Below the pieces are notes generated by a model. It saw only the letters and a list, made by a program, of their open reading frames with translations. It searched no databases and had not been told where the DNA came from. DNA of 64,000 nt from Chaetorhynchus papuensis (taxonomy: Eukaryota > Chordata > Aves > Passeriformes > Rhipiduridae), in assembly GCA_013396525.1 (NCBI GenBank), contig VWYX01000740.1:1-64000 (forward strand). Direction: 5' to 3'. The position numbers and the translations under genes were made by a program. Shown here one piece after another: positions 1-10,600 of this stretch (the first letter of the stretch is position 1; every line of letters begins with the position of its first letter).

Positions 1-56
1 CCAAGGTAAAATCCCTTTCTCCCTTCTAACCGTGTTTGACTCTTGATTTTAAGACC
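1..56 (+). mobile_element. Fragment of an LTR, same subfamily as the copy at 52577-53203
   Basis: The first 56 bases match the reverse complement of roughly 52765-52819 with only a few differences (shared words include CCAAGGTAAAATCCCTTT and CTTGATTTTAAGACC). In the full copy this segment lies just 3' of the poly(A) signal. After about position 56 the two sequences diverge, so this copy is truncated or rearranged; the rest lies left of the window. Confidence 0.65.
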
Positions 57-1291
57 AAGAAAATAAGAACTTTGTGAAATTAGCAGGTATGTGGCAAAAG
101 TGATAAATAAAGAATGAAGCCACTTCCTTGCTTTCTCTGGTCTGAATCCCAAACGATATTTTTTTGAGAGGCTCTTCCCTTCTTCTTTGAACATTCATTT
201 GAAACCTTTGTCATGTGCCAGTATTAAAGAAAAAAGAAATATTCTGGAACATTTACACAATAAGGCAGTCACCCATCCTGACATTTTCCACATCCTCATT
301 GTAATTATTTGAAATCTTTATGCTTGAAGATGAGTTTTTTCTCGCTCCCAGCCCCAAATCTATTTTGGGAGTAGACTTGTAATTGTGTGTTTGTTAATGT
401 GACTGTCTGTTGCCATGAACAAAATGAGGTCACCAATTTTCTGTGGCAGCTTTGCCTCAGAGTTAAGGGCTGTAAACCAGCCAGCACTTACTCAAATACA
501 CTATTTTTTCCTTTATATGATTTTATTTTGTTCTGTTATCGAGCCAAACAGTATCTATGGCGTGAACTAACTCACACTGTGATAGTCTGGGATTATTCCT
601 GCTATTACAGTTTGTGTGGGACTTTTGTATTTAATAATTAATTATTCTCCATTTAAGACTTGTCGAGAACTTTCCTGGAAGTAAACTGAGAATAAATGTA
701 TATGAAGCATTTTAAAAATGTCTTATTTATTGAACTTAGTTTTTACAAAGAAAAGTTCATCTGATTGCAGATTATGCTATATTGGAGATGGCAGTGTTTA
801 AAATATTTACATTTTGGGTTTGTATTTATGCACTTGTAAAACTTTATCAAGTCCAAACAGATCACTGAAGTTTATTTCATCAATGCACCATCAGTGCTAA
901 GGTTTATAATGGCTTTACAGTCTCTTCTGTCTAATGGTGGTTTTGTCCATCTGTCTTCAACCCTTTGATTTTTTTTTTTTTATTAATACTTTTTATATCA
1001 CAGAGTGTATTGATTTCTAGGCAGATTTCTAACGACTGGAAGTCAGCAAATTGTGTCAGTGTGGCTGTGACAATTCAAAGCAGTCAAAGGTTTGGCTCAG
1101 AACTTCTGTCCACATTCAGTACTTAACATCCTTTATAAACACATTTTTTATAACTTGAAATGAGCTGTTAAGAGCAGGCTGAAGATAAACACAGATTCAC
1201 CAACAGGAGCATGGTGAGAAAATGAATTTATAATACATAAAGATATTTTTTGGAAGGACTCTCAGGCATCCCTGCCCTAAACCCAGCAGCA

Positions 1292-1331
1292 AAAAACATG
1301 AAAATATAGGTAAAAACATGAAAATATAAGT
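1292..1331. repeat. Two tandem copies of a 20-bp A-rich unit
   Basis: AAAAACATGAAAATATAGGT is followed directly by the same word with one or two changes. It is a short local duplication. Confidence 0.75.
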
Positions 1332-2519
1332 ATACTTCATACCAGCTGTATTTTGGTGATTTCTGTCACGAGGAAATTTCTCCAGTTGCTATAAATTAAT
1401 TATTTTCTCTGAAGCCACCTTACACATCTTTTGGTTTTACCACATAATAATTGTGATAATAATGCAAGAAAAAAATGTTTGCTTGCATGAGGAATGAAAG
1501 GACAGTTAAGCCCCAGGATAAAGGCTCACAATCACCCTTTTCTGGGGGGGAAAAAAAGGCTTTAATGAAAATATTTTTTAAAAGAACCGCAGAAAGTGAA
1601 TAAAGCACATGGAGCTGAGTTTTGCCATGTTATTTAAGTTCTGTGAGCATATTAAACATCCCCATTTTGCAAATAGGTTAGAATCCAAACTCTCTCCTCC
1701 CTGGTTTCATACAGGCATCAGCCACATTACTCACATTACAACTAAAACCGAAAATCAAGCTGGGAGATCTTACAAGTGATCTGAAATTTGGCAAAGTCTT
1801 GTCACCAACTTTTTGTTTCCTATCAGCACAGGGAATGATTTCTGCTGCAAAATGCGCATGAAGCATATGCTTGATTTAAAATCCTTATTCAGGCGATTTT
1901 GAAAATCAGTATCTTGCTTTCTGCCTGAATATTTTTTTTTTTAAACAGACTTTATAGTATAACCCGGCGAGGCAAACCCCCCTGTTCTGCTCTGGCAGGC
2001 AACATCCTCCTACCCCACTCTCCAGCTGGGATTATGAACTGGAAAATAGTGATAATACAACACAAGAAATGAATATTTACCATTAACACTGTTACTTTTT
2101 AGTGTCTGTGTACTGATCTGTGATTCTGTTAAAACAGCACGTGGAGTGTTGGGCTGTAAATTAAAAAGAAGGGATTCATGGAATCAAGCCTTTTAAATTG
2201 TTGTCTGATGATCACTGGGATTCTTAAAAGACTCCTGGCTTAAAATGAGTGTGTTTTTTCTGTTCTAAAGTGATTTAAAAGCTATAAATGGAACATTCTG
2301 TGCTGGGGCAGTTGTATTAGTGATAATGATTTATTGATTATGTCTGCGTTGATATCGGGTAGCCAGGACAGCAGAACGAACAAACGCTTCAGATTCGCCT
2401 ATCACCAATAAACCTCTCCACACCCCAGCAGGAAACCAATCACAGAATTATCACTACCTGGTGTTTTTACAATGCCTGAAGTGCACTTGCACCTAAACCA
2501 CCACAAGCACACCTGCAGA

Positions 2520-2960
2520 GAAGCTGGGGAGCCTCGGGCAGGCAGGAGGGAGAGCCCCAAAGGCGCTCAGCAGAGGTGTAAATCCCGCGGCCACGTGCCT
2601 GACGTCGATTTCCTCGTCAGCAGGGCTGATGGCAAAGGCAGATGTTGTCCTCCTCCTGGAGGAGCTGAGATCCACCTCCAGACTCCCATATTGTTTGTGC
2701 CTACAGATGGAATTAGAGCTTCCTGCCATTGTGTGTGGCGTATGTCCCCTCGTCCCCGACTGACGCATGTTGGACGTTCAGCCCGCGGCGCTGGTGGGAT
2801 GGAACTGTTGCTAAAACTGAAAAATGGCCAAAATCCAAAGATTTTTATCATCTTGTCCGTGCCTTGCAGTGGTGCACGAGAGAGTTTTCCTTGTCACGGG
2901 CACACTTTCCCCGGCCTTTCCTTTGATTTCACACCGGCAAGGGACGTCAGTGGCACTTTG
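2520..2960. other. CpG-rich patch within an otherwise AT-rich intron
   Basis: I count 16 CpG dinucleotides between 2520 and 2820 and several more to 2960, while the flanks have very few. It contains CCGCGG, CACGTG and two GACGTC words. A long plus-strand ORF (2472-2999, 175 codons) crosses it but resembles no protein that I know; scarcity of stops in GC-rich sequence is enough to explain it. It could be an alternative promoter, an enhancer or a decayed repeat. Confidence 0.5.
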
Positions 2961-3059
2961 TTATGTCTGACACTGACTTGTGAATTACCTTTAAAATAAG
3001 TGTTTTAAAAAGGGGTAAAATGTGTTTTTGCAAAAGGGATAAAATGCATTTTTCAAAAT

Positions 3060-3335
3060 GGGAATCGTGATTCCACGACTACGACTTTTTCTGAATTATT
3101 TGAAATACTTTTAGGTCTGTAAACCTCGAAATTATACGGTACATTCTGATTTTGGCATTCAAAGATATCCTGTAAGAAAATAATTATCTAAAGTTTGGGA
3201 ATTGTGATTCCATGACTAGGACTTTATATGAATGATTTTAATTTATCTTTAGGGCTGTAAACCTCGAAATTATATGTTACATTCTGATTTTGTCATCCAA
3301 AAAAAATTCTGTGGGAAAATAATTATCTAAAGTTT
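3060..3335. repeat. Direct tandem duplication of a 137-bp unit
   Basis: Copy 1 is 3060-3196 and copy 2 is 3197-3335. Both begin GGGAAT-GTGATTCCA-GACTA, share an exact 20-bp core (CTGTAAACCTCGAAATTATA), and end AAAATAATTATCTAAAGTTT. They differ by scattered substitutions and small indels. Confidence 0.9.
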
Positions 3336-4084
3336 GGGATGAAGACAGCAAACATCCTGGCTTTTTACTTAATAAATACATTTTTAGTGGAAAATGTGTA
3401 GCAATGTTCAGGGGAAATTTCCAGCTGGCTTTACCCTGACCACATCAGTTAAACTCCTGCTTTGTCACAAACAAAATATTGTCTTTTTAAAATAAAATTG
3501 TGGCAATTGTCAAGAAACATGGATATTTGTATGGATAGATTTCCCAAGTCAAATAAGAAGCCTGGATGTGTGTGAAATAACTAAGTTTTAGCTGATGATC
3601 ATTCAGGCATTCTCTCTACCTCAGGAGCAATAACAAAATTAGGATGGAGTCAAAACAATTGAGATCAGCATATTTTATACTGAAGGAAAACAGCTTTTTT
3701 ACGACCCACAGAATTAATCTGTGGATTTTATTGCCATAACTCTCCCAGAATACAGTACATTGCTTTTCCTCAAACCTAGATTAAACGTTTATTCATGTAT
3801 AAAATAATGTTTGCAATTCCATTATATCTACAGGATAAAAAACAACCACAGTTACAACCTTTATCGTTTAGGCCATCAACCAATCACTAATTCAGTAATT
3901 CCAGGAGTTACGAGAGAGTGAACTGAGTTTGGGGAGACATCATTCCATAATTATGGGCACTGCAATTTCACAGACTTCTCTCTTCGGTGCCACAGCATAT
4001 AATTGGGGGCCACACAGCACCGCTATAAATGTGAACACCTGGAGGGTTTCTTTTATCTTTTCTTCTTCTTTTCATGGGCAATGT

Positions 4085-4305
4085 GGTGTATAGATTGTAT
4101 GGATATATTACAAGGAATAGCAAACAGAAAATCTTTCCTGAGTACTGGAATGTGTTGCCCAGGTACGTTTTGGAGTCTGTCTCTTTAGAGATATTCAGAA
4201 ACCATCCAGGTGTGGACCTGGGGAACTGGCTGCAGGTACCAGAGGTGGGGTGGACAAAGGGACCTCCAGAGGTCCATTCCGACCTCAACCATTCTGTGAT
4301 TCTGT
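4085..4305 (+). mobile_element. CR1 LINE 3' fragment
   Basis: The sequence GTTGCCCAGG..., then a C-rich linker, GACCTCCAGAGGTCCATTCCGACC and TCAACCATTCTGTGATTCTGT reads as the 3' end of a CR1 in plus orientation with the terminal octamer repeats. The left edge is approximate. Confidence 0.8.
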
Positions 4306-4624
4306 CACTTAAATAGTGCAGTAATTTTAACTTCTAAAATTCTACCTGGTGATGGCAGTGACTTTGTTTCTCCTCTACAGCTGTTTTGTTCAAGCTTAGC
4401 TCTACCAAGCTCTTGATCCCACAAGTTTAGTTGATATATTAATTTTTTTTTTGCTATGCGAAAAATCACCTTGAAAGAACTCAGAAAATACAGAGCTGTA
4501 TTTATGGTTGGGAAACAGTTTGGTTTTGTTTTTCCCTAAGATTTAGAGATGTTATGCCTCATGAAAAGAAGCAATTGCATTTAAATTTTATTGTATTTAA
4601 ATATAACTGCATTTTCCTCTTCAG

Positions 4625-4688
4625 GGTGCGCAATGACTTCGATGTGCTCACAAACCGCCTCATTGGCAGCCATGGCTACTGCACTCAG
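4625..4688 (+). CDS. MINDY4: MINDY4 exon A (64 bp)
   Basis: The acceptor is a TTTTCCTCTTCAG tract ending at 4624 and the donor is CAG|GTGAGT at 4689. The first base completes a codon split with an upstream exon (phase xx|G), followed by 21 codons from VRNDFDV to GYCTQ, ending in phase 0. The preceding exon is not in the window: I looked through 1-4624 for a segment ending in this phase with family-like residues and saw none. Confidence 0.88.
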
Positions 4689-7600
4689 GTGAGTCAGAGT
4701 TTTGGGGATGTCCTGTGCCTCTGCTGTGACCTGACCTCTGGGTTGAGATGGCATTTCTTATTTTTAAGTCACAGAATCATGGAATCACAGAATGGTTTGG
4801 GTTGGAAGGGACCTTAGAGTTCATCTTGTTCCAACCCTTCCAACCTTCCCCTAGTCCAGGTGGCTCCAAGCCCTGTCCAGCCTGTTCTTGATCATCTCCA
4901 GGGATGGGGAGTCCACCTCCTCTCAGGGCAGCCTGTGCCGGGGCCTCACCACCCTCACAGTAAAGAATTTCTTCTAATATCCCATCTAAACCTACATTTG
5001 TTCAGCTGAAGGCCATTCCCCCTTGTCCTGTCACTCCTTGTCCTTGTGAAAAGTCTCTCTACAGCTCTTTTGCAGCCCCTTTAGGTATGGGAAGGCTGCT
5101 GTGAAACCTCCACCAATTTCCTTTTGTGTTTCCCCTTATCCTCATAATGTCAAGCGCCTTCATCCTTAGTTCTTTTTCCTCGTGTTTTGGCACACTGTTG
5201 GCTTTGCTTTCAGAGGTTCCTCTGGTTCCAGGCTGGTTTTCTGGCCTGCATGTGCCTGTACCTGTGTGTCCATGTCCTCAGTCTCCTCTCATCTGCCTCT
5301 TTTGCACTCCTTGGTTGATTTCAGTGCTCAGACATCGCTGTGTTCCCTCCCTGCCCTTTCAGAAAGGTGCCTGAGGTTCCATGCCTGATCCTACAGCTCC
5401 TCAGTGATTCCATGATTCTGTCTACTGCCCTTCTGGCTCCATGTTCCTCTCTTGTTGCTAGAGAACTTTTATACTGTGACCACACAATGGTTCCTCAAGA
5501 AGGCGGTGGAACATCCCTGGTGGATTAGAAGTACTGAAAACATCAGTAAGAACCTATAAACTCTGGGGAATCCTTCAGGGGAAACACAGAGCTGTAATTG
5601 TGTGCAGTATTTTTAAGACCAGTTCCAAACTGGCCATTCCAGAGTTATTCATGTCTTTGGGCATGGTAATTTGCAGTATTTTTGCTGGAAGCTTTCTCTT
5701 TGTTATTTCCCCTCCTGTTTCTAGCCATATGCTATTTATTAATAGCGAGCTGTTCACTGCTGCAGCACAGCCTGCTCTTAGCTCTGGTTTAGTGATGATG
5801 CACCCCAGCTGGCCCTGGTGGGATGTTAGCTAAGAAAAATGTAGCTAACAAAGCGGTGTTCATGGTTCAAACAAAAGGAGGAGATGTTGGAACCCTGGAT
5901 TTTAGGTTTATGGGATATTAGTAATATGTAGGTAACAAGATGGAGGATTTTGGGTGTGGGTTAGTCCTTCTTCTTTCTTCTTCACAAATCTGGGTGTTCC
6001 ATTATTGGGTCAAAAATCCCACAATGTGGGTCGGAAATTAATAGTCACTGGCTTATAAGTAAAAATAAATTTGTTGGCATTTCATAATTGGTGAGATTGG
6101 ACTTTAAATGGCCTTGGAAGTGAGAACTCGGGGCCATGTTCACCATTTTCCACCTTGTTAACTCAGAGGCACATCCCGTGCAGGAATGCCATAGATAGGA
6201 ACATAATAAACATCTGAGTCTGAAGAAAACTCCCTGTTTCTGAGCTTTAATTCAAGCTCTGAGTAAAACGGACTCACGAAAAACAAAACAAAACAAAACA
6301 AAGGTTTTTAACACCATACCTCTGTTCTTGAACTTCAGACACACTCACATGTGCACATGCCACCCTCTCATGTGTGTTTAGCCTCTGACACACCCGGCTT
6401 CAGGTGGAGAGGAAATAATCAACAATCATCTCTAGGAAATATCAATATCTTAGTGATCTGGGTCCATATGGGTAAATGTCTTACTGAATGAGACTTCAGT
6501 TCATCCAGAAATAATAGTAATAATTCAACAAATCATGTCCGACATACAAAACACATCCCATGTAGTAGAATCATACAGTACTGAACAGGCTTTGAGTTTA
6601 TATCATTCATGCTGTACTTCTCATTGTAGAGAAGAAGGGAAACCAAAATGTTTTCATTAAAAAAAACCCAAACCCAACACTTACATGAGCTGTTTGAGAG
6701 TTGGATATGAGAGTGAATTGATTATCAGCAGTTTGCCCCCAGAAGGATGAAAATTGAAAACTCCTCTGAATATTTGGACTTCAGCGAAGCTTTCAGTACT
6801 GTCTCTCACAGCATCCTTCTGGACAAAAAGTCCAGCACACAGCTGGAAAAGGTTCTTCCCCCAGAGGGTGGTGGGGCACTGCCCAGGCTCCCCAGGGAAT
6901 GGGCATGACCCCAAGGCTGCCAGAGCTCCAGGAGTGTTGGACACTGCTTTGAGGAGCAGGGTGGGATTGTTGGGATGTTCTTTGTAGGGCCAGGAGTGGA
7001 ACTGGATGATCCTTGCGGGTCCCTTCCAACTCAGGAAATTCCATGATTTTGTAATTTCCTCATTTTACTTTGGGAGACTTTGACCAAAATGTCTGGAATC
7101 CTTTTATAAGCAATTTTAATCCTAACCATAAACCTAAAGCCACCACTTAAATTAGGGGTCCTGTAGATGTGTAACTTTATCAACCCTGAATCAGTCTTGT
7201 GCTGATGTTTAACTAGTTTGTTTCTTGGTTTGGTTTGTGTTTTGTTTTTTGGTTTTTTTTTTAACATGTCCCATACAGGAATTGGTGAACTTGCTTTTGA
7301 CTGGCAAAGCTGTGTCCAATGTTTTCAACAACGTGATAGAGCTGGACTCTGGCAATGGCAACATCACCATTCTGAAAGGCATCACGAGCCGCAGTGATAT
7401 TGGTTTGCTGTCCCTCTTCGAGCACTATGATGTCTGTCAGGTATGTTTTCCATTCCCCTGGTTTAATTAAAAAAAAAAAAACCCTATTAAAATCAGCTTG
7501 GAGTGAGTAAAGCAGCAAAGAAATTACTGGCTTGGTTCAGTTTTTCTCTTCTGTGCTGTAGTGGTGGTTCTATTACCAGTAAAAAAAATTACAGTTCAAA

Positions 7601-10600
7601 TGGCTGTTAATGCAATGGGATTGTTCCCTTTAATTGCTCTTGATAGTCATATTTCAATTGTTGTCATTACAGAAATTATAAAATAGATTAAAACTTTCAA
7701 AGGAGTAACAGGTATTAGTTTACCTCAGGAAAAAACTTGTGTAAGGATTTCACTAGTTCTCCATCAAGAGGAGATAGAGGATGTCAGGATGGACATCTTT
7801 CCTAAAGACATGTTCTGTTCTAAACAGCCAATTTTGTGTTTGGTACAAGAATATTATTTGAAATTCTTTGAAATTGCTTTTATGAGATGCTAGATTAGAT
7901 GCTTGTAGCAGCCCCACCTGCATTTGCAGCAGCAGCACCTCTGTGAAAGTTTGGAAGTGATTACTAAAGGATTTGTTTGTACTGATCTGGTCTGAATGTG
8001 AGACTGAAAACAAAGCTTGGTTTTAACTCCACCCCATAAGGTTGAAGTCAGCTGCATTCTCCTGCTACTGGAGAATTATAATTTTTGTTATTTTTAATTA
8101 CCACAAACTTTTACATTATTCACCAGATTACAAAAGGCTTGAATTCAGTCAAGACAGTTTATCAGTGTACCCAAATCAGATTAATTCAGAATAGAGTGGA
8201 CTATAAATAAATAAGCTTCTGTGTCTAGTTCACACTTCTTTTTCTTTTCTATAAACAATGTAACATTTAAACCCTCAAAAAATGGTTGTGCACCACTCCA
8301 ATATTTTTTCCATTCTCTGGTGAGGAAAATGGCTCGGGAGTAGCAAAATGGTGAATGAGGTCAGGGCAGGTAAGAGCTGTTTCTTACCCACCTGCCCTCT
8401 AAAAATAAAATAAGTTACCCAGAGATTCAGACACCATTTTCCACTTATTCTGCAAATTATATGGTAGAGGGGATCTGTTCCTACTGCTGTGCTCTTGCAT
8501 GGGAGCTGGACTCATGAGCAGGGATCTGTTTTTCCAAGCCAGTGACTTAATCAGTTACAGAAGCTCCAGCAGACATAGTTTCCTTTTCTTTAAAGAGTCT
8601 ACACTAGTTGGGCATCTGCTGCAAATTGTCCTGGTTTTTATTAAGAATATCTGGGTGTTCTCTGCATTTCAGTTCAGAGGCAGTTTCTGCTTAGGACTGG
8701 GACAAAAGTCAGATTCTGGTGGACTTTGGCCCCAAATCGGGGAGTCTCCACTGCGGTGAGGGGCCAGATTCTGCTTCCTGTTACAAAACTTAGAGCAGTT
8801 GAGGGGAAAAGAAATGCCAGTGGCAGTTTGCAGCAGTGGAACTGAGAATAGAATTTGTCTTTCAAAGTGACTCCTTTATTCCTCTCAGCATCCAATTACA
8901 GCACGGCTCTGAGGCTGGTAACTGAAACCAGCCATGGAAAAGGGCTGTCATTTCTGGTTGGGTTTGTTTTGTGTTTCCAGCAGTAAGAAAATCCTGAGCG
9001 TGCTATATGGTGAATCACAGACACTGGAGTCAGAAAGCTCCCTTTAGGTCATATCCAGCCAATCCCTCAGGGGGATAACTCAGGATATTTTTGTGTCCTG
9101 TTATATAGCAGGGTTTCTTTTAAAAATCTGACTCCATGAAGTGCGTTTTTGCTCAGATTGGCCATTTTTTCATTGATTTTAGTGCATATAACTGTGATCT
9201 TACAGTTTTACTCACTCATCTCTACTCTAATACGTGAATAAATGAAATACAGGTTTTCAGGTCCTTGTGAATTTGGAGATTTTAATATCCACTACACAAC
9301 CTGTGTTTGGAAATACTGTTAATAAATCAGACTCTTCATTTACTTAGTTTCCTCTGATTATAATTTTACTCCTAATCCAACCTGTCCCCTAAACAATTCA
9401 TCCCCATCCGCTGGGCATTTGCAGCTGATGTAACAGTTCCTCCCTTTTTCATCAGCACATCCTGTCCAGAGCTTGTTTTTATTGCCCTGCTCTAGACTTG
9501 TTCCAGCTGACCGGCACATTTAGGACGGGCTATTCAAGATTCCAGGCCAGGTGCAGCAAATCCACGTGGAGGAAGACTCCTCGACCATTTTATCTCACTT
9601 TTTGGATATCTGGAGCGTTTTGTGTGTAATCCACAGTTCCCTTGACATGGCTGCTGAGTTGCAGATACTGTGAGGGCCCCTGCATTAATCCTCCTGTCGA
9701 ACTCCAGCAGTGGCAAATCAAAACAGGTCGTTCCATCCCTTCTTCTCCAGCGACTGCCTGGAGAATCCCTCTGTTCCCCATCCATCCATCTCTTCCAGTG
9801 GCTCGTGTGTTATCTTTGCTGATGAGAAAAACGTGTGCCCCGAGTAATTTGTCTGGAGTTGTTCGTGTTTAATCATCACTCTCAGTCCTGACACATCACC
9901 AAACTCTGTGTGGAGTTTCTGCAGGGTAATTACTCGCTGCAAATTGTTTCGCAGTGGCAGATGGATCCATTCCATCTGTTTCATGTGCAAACGTTTAGTT
10001 TCACAGGGAGATTCCGTGTTTTAGTGGGGGAAAAAAAGCTGAAAGTTCAATTCTGCTGCTTTTCAGTCAGCAAGTTACATATCTTTGGGTTTCTTTTCTT
10101 TGTGCTAAGCCCGTATTTAAGCAAAATCAATTCCATGCGATCTTACACATTTAACGTAGCAGTCCAAATGGAGATTTTAGGTTTCCTAGAGTTATTTAGA
10201 GCACTTCAAGCAATAGAAACATTTCCACGTGAAATTGGTGAGGGTTTCCTCTGTCTGCTGAGCTGCAGGATGCAGCAGTTCAGTCTTGGGGAAGCTGAGT
10301 GGTTTCTTGGCAGGGACAAGACCTCAGAGAAGGGGATGAGGCAGGACCAATTTTAGCACTTGGGTGAGAAAATCCCTGCATTTGGGTCAGAGCCTTTGGC
10401 CTGAATGCCACATTAAAGTTGCAGGTGTAAAGACTTAGAATGGTGAAATTCTTTCTTTCAAAATGTCTTGTGACATTAAAAGTAGAAAGGGATGGAATGT
10501 TTATGCTCCTTATGTTTATGCCAGGTCATTTAATAACAGTAAAAAAGGGAAAAATAATCTGCATTCTCAGGTAATAAACTTAACAGACCCTGTTATTATC

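Larger units (their letters stand above)
1..4624 (+). other. Intronic sequence of MINDY4 upstream of exon A
   Basis: By gene orientation this is an intron. It holds an LTR fragment at its left edge, a 20-bp tandem duplication at 1292-1331, a CpG-rich patch near 2520-2960, a 137-bp tandem duplication at 3060-3335 and a CR1 3' end at about 4085-4305. The remaining sequence is unique and AT-rich, with no coding exon that I can support. Confidence 0.7.
4689..7278 (+). other. MINDY4: MINDY4 intron A-B
   Basis: The intron holds a minus-strand CR1 beginning about 80 bp after exon A, an LTR at 5885-6276, an (AAAAC)n run, and a plus-strand CR1 with a reverse-transcriptase remnant. About 5110-5540 is unassigned. 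Confidence 0.85.

Noticed and set aside
1..10. CCAAG|GTAAAA as the donor of the exon before exon A
   Set aside because: The first 56 bases match the LTR at 52577-53203, so the GTAAAA word is LTR sequence.
2472..2999. 175-codon plus-strand ORF
   Set aside because: It lies in a CpG-rich patch where stops are rare, has no recognisable domain, and overlaps other long frames in both directions. Recorded as a finding about the patch, not as a gene.
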